Origin: Rhynchopus euleeides
Taxonomy: Eukaryota; Euglenozoa; Diplonemea; Diplonemida; Diplonemidae
DNA: 64,000 nucleotides
Direction: 5' to 3'
Assembly (NCBI GenBank): GCA_963210315.1
Contig: OY723309.1
Span: 744,001 to 808,000 of the forward strand
The notes beneath the pieces are model-generated. The model saw only the letters and a program-made list of their open reading frames with translations, was not told where the DNA came from and made no database searches. A program made the position numbers and the translations under genes. This document shows, in pieces, positions 14,301 through 21,456 of this stretch. Numbering within the stretch: the first letter of the stretch is position 1; every line of letters starts with the position of its first letter.

Positions 14301-16493
14301 CGCCAGGCTCACGGACCTCAGGTAGCTGAAGAAGCGCGCATGCGCTGCATCTGTTGTCAGCCTGCACAGATCTGCGTAGAAGGTGACAGGGATGTCTTCA
14401 GCCAAGGCGACACGGGTGGTGCGCTCCAGGCGCTGCAGCTCGGCCACCGTGATGCTGAAGGACTTGTCGCCCCAGATGTCCTCGCAGGACACGCCCTCCG
14501 TCTGGCCGTAGCGCGTCCCCACTGCGGCGGACAGCTCCACCGTGTCCTCTGGCGGGAGGTGGGAGAGCGGCTGCAGCAGCGACACGAGGGGCACGCCTTC
14601 GACAACTTCGCAGCGCTCGGCGTCCCGCCCCAGTAGCTCCAGGAAGACGAAGGCGGGGCGCAGCGTGGGTGGGAACATCTTGTCGGGTTCGAAGGATCCG
14701 GCGTTGAAGCGGCGGCCGGTGCGGTTCATCACGTCCATGCGGGAGAAGCCGAGCGATGTTGCGGCCAGTGTGGCGATGGCCTTGGGGGTCCACATGGAGA
14801 CCAGCAGGCGCACCACTCCGTAGTCCTGCACGTCCTCCAGGGGGCTGCAGGCAAGGCAGGCGGCAACCTGGTGGATGGAGGGTCCCTCGGTCTGGACCTG
14901 GACGATGCGTGTGGTGTCGGTGTAGACGTCGGAGATGCCGCAGCGGGCGAGGATGCCTGTGCCGGTGGCGGCGAAGTCTTCTTCTCCGACGTAGCGGTCG
15001 CCACGGCCCAGTTCCCAGAAGTAGCCCACAAGGCCTTGCATCACGGCGATGCAGTCGCTGGGGTTCAGCACACCGGCACGCATGCCCTTCTTTGTCATTT
15101 CAACGGCCAAGAATTTCGCATCCCTGTTGTGCAGCACGAAGTTGCAGCTGAACATGAACTCGCCCCGCTCGATGCCCTTCTTCAGAAGCTCTTCGATGAA
15201 TCCTCTGTGCTGTGCAGGGTTGAGCCAGTAGGTCTCGAACCCCCAGTCCTCCTCTGTGAGGAGTTCGAACTGTGCACGGAAGTATGCCTCCTTCACACCG
15301 TCGTGGTCTGCCTTGTTCACATTCTGCAGAAACACACCCAGACCCATCGGCAGCATCGACGGGTTCCGCACATTCTGCAGCTTCGCAGAGGTCAGCACCA
15401 CACGGTACAGATCCTTCACACGCTTCCGCAGCTTCTCCTCGCCATCCTCTGTGAAGCCCTTCCACCGCAGCTTCAGCTCTGTCGCCTCTGTGGCTCCCTC
15501 AATCTCCTCGAAATACTTCGGCATCTCCAGACGCGTTGTGCTGGGGGTGCAGAAGTCCAACCCAGGTGCCGACAGGAACACCACCGTATCGGGAGCACGG
15601 GGACACAGCTGATTCACTGTGGACCCACACCCATCCACGAAGTAGTACCCCTCCTGTGAGATACACACGCCTGTGCACAGCTCGGTCAGCGACAGCGACA
15701 CGGTGTACAGACTCGCCGCCCTGTCACGAAAGCCAAACTCCACTGGGCGGCGCAACACCTCTGCTAAGAAACCCGTGACGGCGCTGATGCTCCCCTGCAT
15801 TGCACTGTTCGCATTCGTGATAAAATCGATGCCGCGAAGCGAATTCTGTATCGCCGTCTCTGCTATATACCTGTCGAACCTATCCTCGGCCGACAGCGAC
15901 TTCAGCTCCGCATTGGCTGACGCCAGACGCCCCTCCATCAGGCTCAGCATCTCGCTACGCGCCTCCTCCTGGGGCAGGCGGTACAGCGCCACAGATCGGA
16001 AGATGCTGAAGAACTCTTGATGCGCAGGTGACGTCGTCAGCTGCATCAGCGCTGCGTAGAACAACGGCGGCAAATCTGACGACACGCAGACACGCGTCGT
16101 CTGCTCCAGCCGCTGCAGCTCGCCCAAGGAAACCTCCCACGCCCCATCGCCGTAGATTGCTGCGGGAGTGTTCTGAGCGTCCAGCCGCAGCACCGCCTCA
16201 TGCTGCTGTGTGTGCAGCGGCACGTCGAGGCTGACATCCGGCACACCCTCCACCACCTCGCTGCGGTCAGACGAACGGTGCAGCTCGTTGAGGAAGACTG
16301 AGGCGAGGCGTTGCTCCGGCGGGAAGTCGCTTGCATCGCCCTCAAAGCTTGCCGCGTTGTACACCGCACCTCCCGCATGCCGTATGTTCATCCGGTCAAA
16401 GGTGGCGGCAGCAGAGGCCACGGCGCTGAGCTGCGGGATGCATGCTGCATCGGACACAGCCCAGACGAAGCCATCGTGTTCGGTGACCTGCAT
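2394..16493 (-). CDS. Giant ankyrin-repeat / polycystin-type (TRPP) cation channel, 4,699 aa
   Basis: A single uninterrupted frame from ATG 16493 to TAA 2394. Order of parts: three two-part units (variable half then conserved half) with conserved halves at about residues 267-535, 827-1099 and 1394-1659; ankyrin-type repeats at about 1740-2160 (TALHWAV, TPLHLAVLLGRLPIVELLL); a long low-similarity region; more ankyrin-like repeats at about 3520-3620; then a channel. The channel has S1 at about 3714-3740, a roughly 240-residue Cys-containing extracytosolic domain placed like the polycystin TOP domain, S2 at 3982-4009, a roughly 330-residue cytoplasmic insertion rich in Gln and Ala, membrane segments at 4347-4556 with a pore-like stretch SLFIVLRIVLGDYPG, and S6 ending NILIAVVGEVY. 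Tails carry Gln runs. The polycystin call rests on pore, S6 and the large S1-S2 domain. The conserved N-terminal halves are not a family I recognise. Likely a membrane cation channel, possibly ciliary by analogy. Confidence 0.8.
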   Translation of the reverse strand: MQVTEHDGFVWAVSDAACIPQLSAVASAAATFDRMNIRHAGGAVYNAASFEGDASDFPPEQRLASVFLNELHRSSDRSEVVEGVPDVSLDVPLHTQQHEAVLRLDAQNTPAAIYGDGAWEVSLGELQRLEQTTRVCVSSDLPPLFYAALMQLTTSPAHQEFFSIFRSVALYRLPQEEARSEMLSLMEGRLASANAELKSLSAEDRFDRYIAETAIQNSLRGIDFITNANSAMQGSISAVTGFLAEVLRRPVEFGFRDRAASLYTVSLSLTELCTGVCISQEGYYFVDGCGSTVNQLCPRAPDTVVFLSAPGLDFCTPSTTRLEMPKYFEEIEGATEATELKLRWKGFTEDGEEKLRKRVKDLYRVVLTSAKLQNVRNPSMLPMGLGVFLQNVNKADHDGVKEAYFRAQFELLTEEDWGFETYWLNPAQHRGFIEELLKKGIERGEFMFSCNFVLHNRDAKFLAVEMTKKGMRAGVLNPSDCIAVMQGLVGYFWELGRGDRYVGEEDFAATGTGILARCGISDVYTDTTRIVQVQTEGPSIHQVAACLACSPLEDVQDYGVVRLLVSMWTPKAIATLAATSLGFSRMDVMNRTGRRFNAGSFEPDKMFPPTLRPAFVFLELLGRDAERCEVVEGVPLVSLLQPLSHLPPEDTVELSAAVGTRYGQTEGVSCEDIWGDKSFSITVAELQRLERTTRVALAEDIPVTFYADLCRLTTDAAHARFFSYLRSVSLAELAVPERWDGVVAFEHARHEEGLAEVKELTGKEDSSWDLYVAETAVVNSTDQMGYFGDRAEGSSLSRSAARWVAFVEALRHCPRRHGFVSSEHLEYVLSLSLTELCTGVCISQEGYYFVDGCGPAMNQLCPRTPDTVVFLSAPGLDFCTPSTTRLEMPKYFEEIEGATEATELKLRWKGFTEDGEEKLRKRVKDLYRVVLTSAKLQNVRNPSMLPMGLGVFLQNVNKADHDGVKEAYFRAQFELLTEEDWGFETYWLNPAQHRGFIEELLKKGIERGEFLFSCNFVLHNRDAKFLAVEMAKKGMRAGVLNPSDCIAVMQGLVGYFWELGRGDRYVGEEDFAATGTGILARCGISDVYTDTTRIVQVQTGLTAPGPCATSTTEVHHDSFAYYLPDGARVDQGVHDLATEAAKFQYCNIKGAGREHVYNAGSFHPEKQFNCNKRLAATFLGLLGRSDARDPIVEGVPDVQLATPLHRLHDDKTLTLDAAAVDRLSTPECPTGEELYGTGCFSITAGEVKRLERSTRIVLDRRIPEAFYAAVARVTTDGRYAEFFSILRSVPLACLHEPSVWAGVVEKEQLRESASAQLVEQLHAELKQGGERAADDIEWDLYIEETAVRSASRIMDYLQGAVHASGVLQAWAATLQCLTYDPLRYGFDSAAHLEDVLSLSLTELCTGVCISQEGYYFVDGCGSTVNQLCPRTPDTVVFLSAPGLDFCTPSTTRLEMPKYFEEIEGATEATELKLRWKGFTEDGEEKLRKRVKDLYRVVLTSAKLQNVRNPSMLPMGLGVFLQNVNKADHDGVKEAYFRAQFELLTEEDWGFETYWLNPAQHRGFIEELLKKGIERGEFMFSCNFVLHNRDAKFLAVEMAKKGMRAGVLNPSDCIAVMQGLVGYFWELGRGDRYVGEEDFAATGTGILARCGISDVYTDTARITRAQQHDPAAAEPAPSDVSSGAEEEEADHWVAFNETLSLDNIYAAVVHVGMLLKSGVGLTVREELIDNIKAFCVARPAIWNERGMDGKTLMYLACSSGDLPLASSFHLHGCPLCEPGTFVDTPLHGAALHCHVGVVVWLVTSGHPLNLLNKQGMSVFDAALCRTGFTDAKYKTKEQAQLCYKLLQAAPTLSDLSEAEKARGAVSEEDSTHWDRQLRAGVHTDLHLAVIRGDITTVTDVVARSKKNDHTAQRLLDAPDPARLTALHWAVIMDNTLAVHSLLGASDASMRAKVDIEDRDGWTPLHLAVLLGRLPIVELLLSHNAERGRPLHLVPHINFQNSIWEDRSDPSRYVLRLHEQSAHLRRKDLLGPWVRTKEGADMVLLRTFKGTHAFKGGAQEQVVLKAILKPGGQQFQGFKLLVCLTERDAICWWGVYDARSGVIEKRCRGWQSACTPGGGPDSRCQACGCRDYLPAGLCPSIGLTRVLRGRLSGTALHAACTAAMLPPAHGTIASHCSGYVAESIALRLLGPETMARSARHRNFLLALDADGNTAFAIIVRGILVEHRDVKGAAFIRRFWGCPEQAQPGVPDPSKQDIGGGSAALLWENSFSTEGCSVERMSVCRQSLALCEQHIPHQLVVSLPKFPHASGVYERQEYCGRNRWPEYRYTAGASKQHALQSDDRGRWVVVRIGPAEEQVVLAHSRPHGGVMPQHIDVWQAASGETGPVEMKVECDLSLLTRATPTVPKEFEQLGWLMTVKMRCTEPVALSFVRALYGTCGCPNPLDLRASWDYAILNAAAMPGAKGEGDTRLVKDSLSFHRAAHRELITSVLDDTPATATDSNTRQPEKEGSMVDDMFISAAAHPPADSEVFDSANLVDTTTRMALEQIGPLLSSALHCASVYGRRLTIRCLIGECGAAVEVQHLKTSVEWERWDEAKEILEHIRNAFDLRCPLTVFTNGVVVAGHAQYDVLPSLNELRFCAENEVAAPGVYVDLLGNHLQLLKRVMAPPRSASNLQRQAGAKARLTWDATPHASQEVMRFLLSVRGIDYPEFLKDPEARKAFNGFDFGSTPRSAELYLAMSRALSSPEVASIIRSKGTRGLHDEWFTRGFSIAGVKFEPHDYCALRYPLHVLLVKTAGSRGGSSGNGQSGDDSTDFRKKCRLLLLECVRLVNASAEGRDHDEFVELASHVPKSLSPLPVQVVPSTQTVFARRMLLRKRNPRRLLQGGQAGGAPGIRQAPKGEATFAIPAAAAPAAAQGRGEEKSAEVRMEDLSENQWCLLPIELAVELCLVDVLEQMLKGGVVMSDTPLKGRNSNGDFIRLRCYRDIWFPRSAEYIEQPGGTHCELNWNRFSPNDGAPLLHRTLERLSIPIHSVNTEAMHTSRVQLMPLESPSIPHLPPGEGEAMHMFLTSAEDRVDPADNARRQMVSMLMRSSFTHRRDLFTKSVYVGESRPVEKAELVNTKWLDIPDSPTSSRTDSAASAATSAEVGAYSLSPMLLAHGIPSHSEVPGDSNMVQKAKSSARPDKLARRLQSFRMMNGKARSGVGVLGGGGGGGGGSANPGWPGEGVSGGQDDERSAKAEEADLASVLQCIGAYFDRCGIFAMGAKKWQESSLATAAAAAAASLAALACTCVEKPYLVLTLLRVMSAHSSRKPRNDPDIDVSDVQIIRKKRTPPQLEFGLAKLLQRAPWVVAEPPESATLPLVLKAHPFLSANQLEKKMTTSITPIYIERRHRWTRSLRTIETAAPLGHTTTYQQEAPGEQDQLKDDRLSLLHWLSLLNAPDLLSLATAELGDPVMKQAKRGPGAPQHGMVAEPARDALQKAHPGAVPGGQLQQGGGEGSVGQEGEPGFFPQGSALMPTRRTKLGFTAAHYAAYSCSTDCLKVLVDRAQEDCGDSGVRMLLDYQVRCCCHPDIIWQQASDSSVHHNGLLCTTGDTALMTASQFAHFTVTQALLQAGASAGLKNHEGMDCHDIAIALSFRQQQQIGVSEEHALAMARANVDDQAEPEAAVETLLAEKGEDPISPEVPETLRVLNRQITQLNADQALHTKLENFAEKKAFAQALWYVLFLILLTVVTFRITTYDVLASTDRFWSSMSLSSHVSSMKAAPPTDPLGRIQPYINDFKSTSSLGDLQKWIETALPFLLLRGPVFNEGICTDQSVMGVYDLVGAARVSILRVLPEQCPRGSLASGCDPSGGTPRLCFPAYGEGDTDGASATLTPNNTRWRKRGVYTFTSSQTSIAYAVDEGEVVDVQLSDEPTLASVRAGEFLDPTVRLFSLMLTYYQPSVDMTVVAAFHVESLPHGYVMPSVDVVAMRVDPYSSWSGTGGLFAFLEAWLFLYILMFISVVMLDFYQFASRVASRVLGLVKNVLHDVDGQRARHRREFLRNETMRQQQQHKPQPVTPYLMEERGAASPASQQQQQQQHQQHPLRIDTALTLAKPAPPAKRHSAFDNKDPEEAADEHAPLVGVSPRRAQPAQHPDQGGAGGSGIGGVAIDIGAVKGSPRDNVSDDGGCAEASRGGQPLNAVVARGCSKRGSAAVTPVAAAAAAAPGVRFASEVTVLHSEGTEDASFSERGFSCITQGASQDVLTQKTIEIIRARRERDEGDSDTSQHSDSSSDSEACFSPLEIREVGSPLPSSAPSVGPQCGFRLLNGESLDPAVVLRSQACPCRCEDCIAKSNFFGSKLRKLKRYIIYVASFFNILLRETIVFVFASGKLVDILMAILLAAASYIRIKIFILSDEDISNALSHGDSQVFYEDFVEIASSFTHLHLLLGIVMLLAWVKGLKTLVIVPKIGPVIRAIIHTMGHRKVLLFFLLYIEVLVAFVFGLYIAFGGQLHSYHSIGQSLFIVLRIVLGDYPGVGGFDDLLVAHYMLGPVFYVFLVVFGQLLFLNILIAVVGEVYQKAAEATTRDWSKQISLMYQFTVCRRADKAEHPFVFLFQKLQRNNQIPLFCWRVAEDDERLKSPTSHQLAWEVVASSTISAYVKERQQQHLSLAQVDVSVEKSAKSIMSILRKQGTTVQQQQQPSGADEDSHDKRQLVAHR
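11517..12312 (-). repeat. Conserved 0.8-kb internal module, copy 3 of the channel gene
   Basis: Encodes residues about 1394-1659 and leads into an acidic linker before the ankyrin repeats. Nearly identical to copies 1 and 2, with a slightly different downstream edge (DTARITRAQ where the others have DTTRIVQVQ). Confidence 0.9.
13196..14013 (-). repeat. Conserved 0.8-kb internal module, copy 2 of the channel gene
   Basis: Encodes residues about 827-1099. Nearly identical to the other two copies at DNA level. Its lower edge, near the codons for DTTRIVQVQT, extends the match with copy 1 a little beyond the match with copy 3. Confidence 0.9.
14888..15694 (-). repeat. Conserved 0.8-kb internal module, copy 1 of the channel gene
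   Basis: Encodes residues about 267-535, from LSLTELCTGVCISQEGYY to GILARCGISDVYTDT. On direct reading it matches the copies at 13196-14013 and 11517-12312 with only scattered single-base differences, many of them silent. The flanking halves are strongly diverged. Confidence 0.9.
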
Positions 16494-17379
16494 CGCAGCA
16501 GCGGTGGGCGGTTAGCCCAGGTTAGGGCAGCTGTGTCATAAAGCAGTGCTGTGGGGCTGCAGAGAGCACGCCTGTGTGGAGGGGGGGTGGGTGGCGGTGG
16601 CGGTCTGGTGCCTTGCCCGTTTGACAGGGTGGATTCGAGGGGGTGGCTGGAGGGGGAGGCGGCAAAATCAAAAAAAAAGCGAGAACCGAGGAGGGTGGTG
16701 GGGAGGTTGGCAACCGAGCCCTTGTTTGCTCGCCATAAAAGGCGCGGCGAACACCCAGCCCTCACAGCCCTCTCCCCCTCTGGAGCTGTGAGGGGCGGCA
16801 AGCACAGGACTGCAGCAGTGCAGGTGTGCATCAACATATCCGGCGAGCACGACCGAGTTGACCTCTACCGTGCCACCGTCAGCGATGCGAGGTGGGATAA
16901 CGGGTGGATGTTTTGGGGTAGCAGGGCTGGGGAACATGGTTCACCAGCCCCACACCCACACACTTGGAAAAAGGTAGTCCCGTGTTTGTGCCAGACAAGG
17001 GCGGGTGCGGGCATCGCCTCGACGCGGCATGGCCCAAGACGTGCCTGTGCCTTGGCCGCATGCAGCAGATGCCCGCACACGTGCCACATGTGAGGTGTAG
17101 AACAAGCAGGAGTTCAGGTATGCAAATAGGATAGGCAGAAACGATAGACGTCAGCAAGAAGCCCTGGGGGTTTGGTTGTGTGCAGGAGGAGGCAGTGTTT
17201 TGTGGGCCCTGGGATAATGTAAGTTGTTCCTTAAAACACTGCATGTATCGCCGCATCGCACGTCCCCCGTTGGGTTCTTCACAAAGAAAAAAACAAGCAA
17301 GGTTGTGGGGAAAGAAAGGCAAATCTGTGGCGTTGGTGCTGCATGCACACACATGCAGCTCTAACTGAACTCAACTTAC
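16494..17379. other. Intergenic, G-rich on the plus strand
   Basis: No gene seen. Contains the candidate acceptor at 16572-16590 and purine-rich plus-strand tracts, which are pyrimidine-rich on the coding strand. Confidence 0.5.
16572..16590 (-). promoter_or_regulatory. Candidate trans-splice acceptor upstream of the channel gene
   Basis: On the minus strand a C-rich tract ends in CCTCCACACAG, about 80 nt upstream of the ATG at 16493. This is the polypyrimidine-plus-AG arrangement expected of a 3' splice acceptor. Inferred from sequence shape only. Confidence 0.35.
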
Positions 17380-18057
17380 TTACTGCCGCTTCGCCGTGGA
17401 GTTGTAGTTCTTCAGCTGGATCCACACCTCGTTGTGGCGGTTTGCCAGGCGGAACGGCGGGTCGTACGCGGAGAAGTACCAGTTCTCCTGGTCGAACTCC
17501 ACCCCTGCCTGTGTCAGCATCCCGCTGAGTGCTGCCGCGTACCCGATAATCTCCTTGTCGTTCGCAAACCCGGGGAACGGCACCACCGCCACCGTCAGCG
17601 CCTCCGTGTCCTCTGCCGAGAAGACGGTCGGGTCCGTCGGCTTCGGTGCCCCCTGTGTCCCAGGCGTCAGCACCGGCTGCAGCGTGTAGGGGACGTAGAA
17701 GGAGACGGTGAAGTTTGTGGCGCAGAACGGGCCCTGTGCCGGCTGCACGAAGGTCCGCACAGGCGACGTCATCGCCACCTTCTCCTCACGCACGTTGCTC
17801 CCCGAGATGTAGTCGAACAGCTTGTGGAACGCCTCGTCGTCAGCAGTCGTCAGGTCTGTGTTCGCAACCACCGTCGACGTCCACTGCTGCTTCGCCTGGT
17901 ACGTCCGCACCTCCAGCGTCGTGTTCCCCACGCTGATGTTCCGCTCCGCCACAAACACCGGGCAGTCGATGCCGTGGCAGAACCACGGCGGGGTGAACGC
18001 TGCACTCGCCCCAGCAGCACACGCCGCCGCCGCAAACACAATGGCCATCACACGCAT
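17380..18057 (-). CDS. SOUL-family haem-binding-type protein, secreted or lumenal
   Basis: 225 residues from ATG 18057 to TAA 17380. The N-terminus MRVMAIVFAAAACAAGASA is a clear signal peptide. The SOUL/HBP core follows: FHKLFDYISGSN then VAMTSPV, and near the C-terminus YDPPFRLANRHNEVW; these are the usual landmarks of the family, whose members bind haem or tetrapyrroles. Several NxT/NxS sites and Cys pairs fit a secretory-pathway protein. An upstream in-frame ATG at 18108 gives 17 more residues, but a possible acceptor (ending CCCCACAG) lies between the two ATGs and the signal peptide favours 18057. Family call is firm; whether it binds haem is not shown. Confidence 0.88.
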   Translation of the reverse strand: MRVMAIVFAAAACAAGASAAFTPPWFCHGIDCPVFVAERNISVGNTTLEVRTYQAKQQWTSTVVANTDLTTADDEAFHKLFDYISGSNVREEKVAMTSPVRTFVQPAQGPFCATNFTVSFYVPYTLQPVLTPGTQGAPKPTDPTVFSAEDTEALTVAVVPFPGFANDKEIIGYAAALSGMLTQAGVEFDQENWYFSAYDPPFRLANRHNEVWIQLKNYNSTAKRQ

Positions 18058-18108
18058 CGCTGCCTCGTTTTTCCCTGTTGTGTAACCGCACAACCCTGTG
18101 GGGTTCAT

Positions 18109-20107
18109 GATGCAGTGAAGTGACCTTGCACGTGCGGTGGATGCGCCAGTGCATCAAAATTTCCGCTTGATGTGTTTATTTACTCGCTGACGCTCCTCCG
18201 AATATCCTATCCGAAGGTGGTTGAAATCCCACCAACCGACACAACCAGAGGGGCGGCAGAATCAAAGGGTTCAAGGCGGGAGGGGGGTGTGCAGCAAGCC
18301 GTCCATTCTCACTTCTCACTCACCAGGGCAGGCCTTCCAGCAAATATCAAGTTCTTGTTTTTTTCAAAATGTTCATTTGCCCCCCCCTACCGACTCCCGC
18401 CCCTCGTCACTCCACATTTTTTCGCGTGATATCCTGTTTTCCGGGACGTTTTGGCTTTCGTCGTGCCTCACATGCCAGTGACACAAATGGAACTGAATGA
18501 CATTGAACGGCCACGGTTGCTGATGGTACGATAAGCGACCTGGCGGAATGGTGTGGATGTTGTTGCCCTTGGTTTCTCCGACTTGGCAACCAAGAGTGAT
18601 GGCATCATAACAACTGCGCCCTTTTTTAAAATTTCTCTATTTCTTTTGGTGTTGACAATCACAAGCTGAGCTTGATACACCCCGCTTCCCAAGCAAGCGT
18701 CGTTGAGGGCAAAGAACTTGCAGAGTAAAGACGAGGGCTGCCTTTGAGCTCAGCCAATGTCATCAACCACATCACACAGGGAGACGGCGATTCTATGTTT
18801 TGTTTTGCGACTGTAGCACTCATCTTCCTACCCTCGCGTGACATTTTCTTGTCCCAACCGTCACGATTTCACCCGAGAGTGGCACCGGTTGTCCGAGCAA
18901 AGGGGACGTCTTGCCAAGCAAGTATTTTCTTTTGCAACCACCGCTCGTCGGCAGTGAAGGTCACCACCATCAGCATCCAACAAGACAGATCAGGCGCCGG
19001 GTTGCCCGATGAACCCCGCCTTGTGTTGTTCCATCCTGTAGGCACCACACTCACGTTTTCAGTTCCCCAAATTCCCCGCCCCTTCTCTCGGCCCCCCAGA
19101 ATACCTAAGACAAAAATGCAGCATTTATCAGCGTTCGGATGTGCTATAACTTGGGAAATACACAACACTTCCACCTCCTCCGACGTTGTCGGTGTGTGTG
19201 TGTGGGGGTCCGACTTATACCCCTTCTCTGTTTTCTGACCTTCGCCCCAGCCAAGCCGCGTCAGGGACGGTTTTTTCCTTATAATCCAGTGATACACATG
19301 GTTGCACAAGCGGGTCCGTGCACTTGGAAAAAACGCCCGACACGAAATCTCTTTGTTCCCCTCACACGGACCAGCCTGGCTGGGACAGACTCTGAAATCA
19401 TATGGGGACCAAGGAGGAGAAGGAGGCTCGGCCTGGGTGGATACAAACGAGGAATTGGTTTGTTGTCGAACGGTGTGGTTTTGAACGATGTCCTGATCTC
19501 GGGGAACGTTACGGGGGGGTGGCACAGACAGCTGCTCATATATATCCTCCTTGCCTTCTTCTTGCTGCAGTGTCAGCCACACCAAAGGACCAGCATGCCT
19601 CTTTGTGTGGAGTACACACCGCAACATTCACCAAATCGCAGACAACACTATCACACACACAGAACGGCGCTCGACAACACTCCTCAGCGCCTGCAAATTG
19701 CCATCAATGACCTTGAAATACATCGTCTTACCTGGGCATCCCCTACCCAGACCAATCCACCCCTCCTGTGCCTCTGCTGTGTCAACGTCGGGTCGTGTTT
19801 TGAGGCCAAAAAAAACGTGTCTCTGCCGCAACATAAGCACAACCGCAGCCAGCTCGCTGTGTTGTGAGCTCGTTGGGCAATTCCACTGCGATATTCTGGC
19901 CCTCCACCCCCCACACAGGGGGGGGACAACCGCTTGGCTCTTTGCTTCAAGGTATAGAGGAAGGGCGCGTCGAGCGCGCGTGAGGGGCAGTCCGAAAAAA
20001 AAGGAGGGGAGGGGGGGGCCACCCCCCCTCCAGAGTGCATACTGTGTGACTTGGAGGAAGAAAGAAACGAGAGACAGAAGGGGGGAAATATCCAAAATAC
20101 AGGCATA
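18109..20107. other. Intergenic, no gene seen
   Basis: About 2 kb with no reading frame that resembles a protein family. Contains GT-rich and C-rich simple tracts. It ends at the left boundary of element A. Confidence 0.5.
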
Positions 20108-20357
20108 CACGGTGGCCTGGTCAGACCCTGACCAGGTCAAAACCTGGTCATGACCATGTCATACCTGGTCATGACCAGGTCATTTTCACCCATTTTAACC
20201 GGGGGGAACATGTTGAGTGGCCAAGCAGGGGGGACAATTCGCATATTCCGGACTCTCTCCGGCCGTTGTGGAAAGTATGAGTCAAAAGGGTTCAACCATA
20301 CCCCGAGTCGAGAAAGAAGTCGAAGCTTGAATCATGTTGGGCACAAGGGGAAAATGG

Positions 20358-21012
20358 TCAAAATTGGCCCAAAATTACCAATAAAATATGCTGCAGTGCA
20401 GGGGGGTGGCGGGGGAGGGGAGGGTGGGGTCGGCGACGAAACTTGATGATCAGCAGCTTTCTGCCTTCTTCCGCTTCTTCACATTCTTCTCCTTCTTCCT
20501 CTTCTTCGGGATCTTCGTTGTCGTCGTCGGCTTCACAGGCCAGTGCTGCCTTGCGTAACACGCCGTCCTTCGCATCCTGGGTGTGGATCGGCGGCTGCTT
20601 GTCGCAGAGGCAAATACGGAGACCACGCGGTTTGTTGCAGGCAGCATCGCCAGTCAGTAACCAGCCATCGGAACACTTGCCGAGCGAATCGATCGGGCCG
20701 ACAGGGGTTACTCGACTGCTACCGAGAGCCCTGAGACGGTGCCGAAACGAATCGAAGTTTTTCATCCATACGGGACCCGCTGCCATGCACTTCCCGCACA
20801 ACGATATGACATTGTATTGCAAGAGGGTACACGAAGATTCTTGCGGGGTCGTTGCCGAAACTGGCATAGTTTGCCAGCTCGAACACCATCAGGTCCCTCT
20901 CCCGGAAACAAGCAGATGTTGTCCTGGCCCGCGATTTCCTCTCCCCATTCTCCCTCTCGAACGCTTCGTCGGAGAGGTGGCAGTTCTGAGGATCCTGAGG
21001 GTCCTGAGGCAT
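20358..21012 (-). pseudogene. Degraded ORFs of element A (acidic C-terminus)
   Basis: Two overlapping minus-strand frames look like parts of one broken gene. One (to about 20719) contains CFRERDLMVFELANYASFGN. The other (20867 to 20358) contains SLCGKCMAAGPVWMKNFDS, a Cys-rich stretch and a long Asp/Glu run (DDDNEDPEEEEEGEE) before running into the left inverted repeat. No family recognised; frame changes indicate decay. Confidence 0.4.
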
Positions 21013-21084
21013 TCAAGGCAGGGCACTCCCTTCTCCATTCTTTTACACTCTTTGAAAAGTGTCACAATCAGATGTGGTCAACCG

Positions 21085-21456
21085 TTACGGCACTGCCGAT
21101 GGGACTCTCGTCCTCTGGCACGCCCGCTGGTCGGGCTTCTTTGTCACCACCGCCTGCCTCATCACCGCGTTCACCAACTGGATGTCGATGGTCACGACAC
21201 CCTGCCCCTGCGTTGCCTGTGGTGTTGCCCCCACCGCCACAATGAACGGATCCGGAATGTGAAACGTTCGGGCGTGCAGACCATTCGGAACCTCGCTCTT
21301 GTAGGGCAGGTCCCTCATGACCGTGACAGTCATGACCGATCCGTCGAGGACAGGTGGGTGCTCGTCGGGCACGTCAGCTCCCGGACCTACCTCTACGATG
21401 ATCCGGTAGAAGAGGACGTCTGCTATCGAATGCCTCCCGATCTGCGTGATGGGGGG
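21085..21456 (-). pseudogene. Element A internal ORF remnant
   Basis: A minus-strand frame without an obvious ATG reads as plausible protein, including GRHSIADVLFYRIIVEVGPG, later HIPDPFIVAVGA and VVTIDIQLVNAVM. Beta-strand-like composition; stops at 21085. Probably the upstream portion of the same decayed element gene; function not recognised. Confidence 0.35.
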
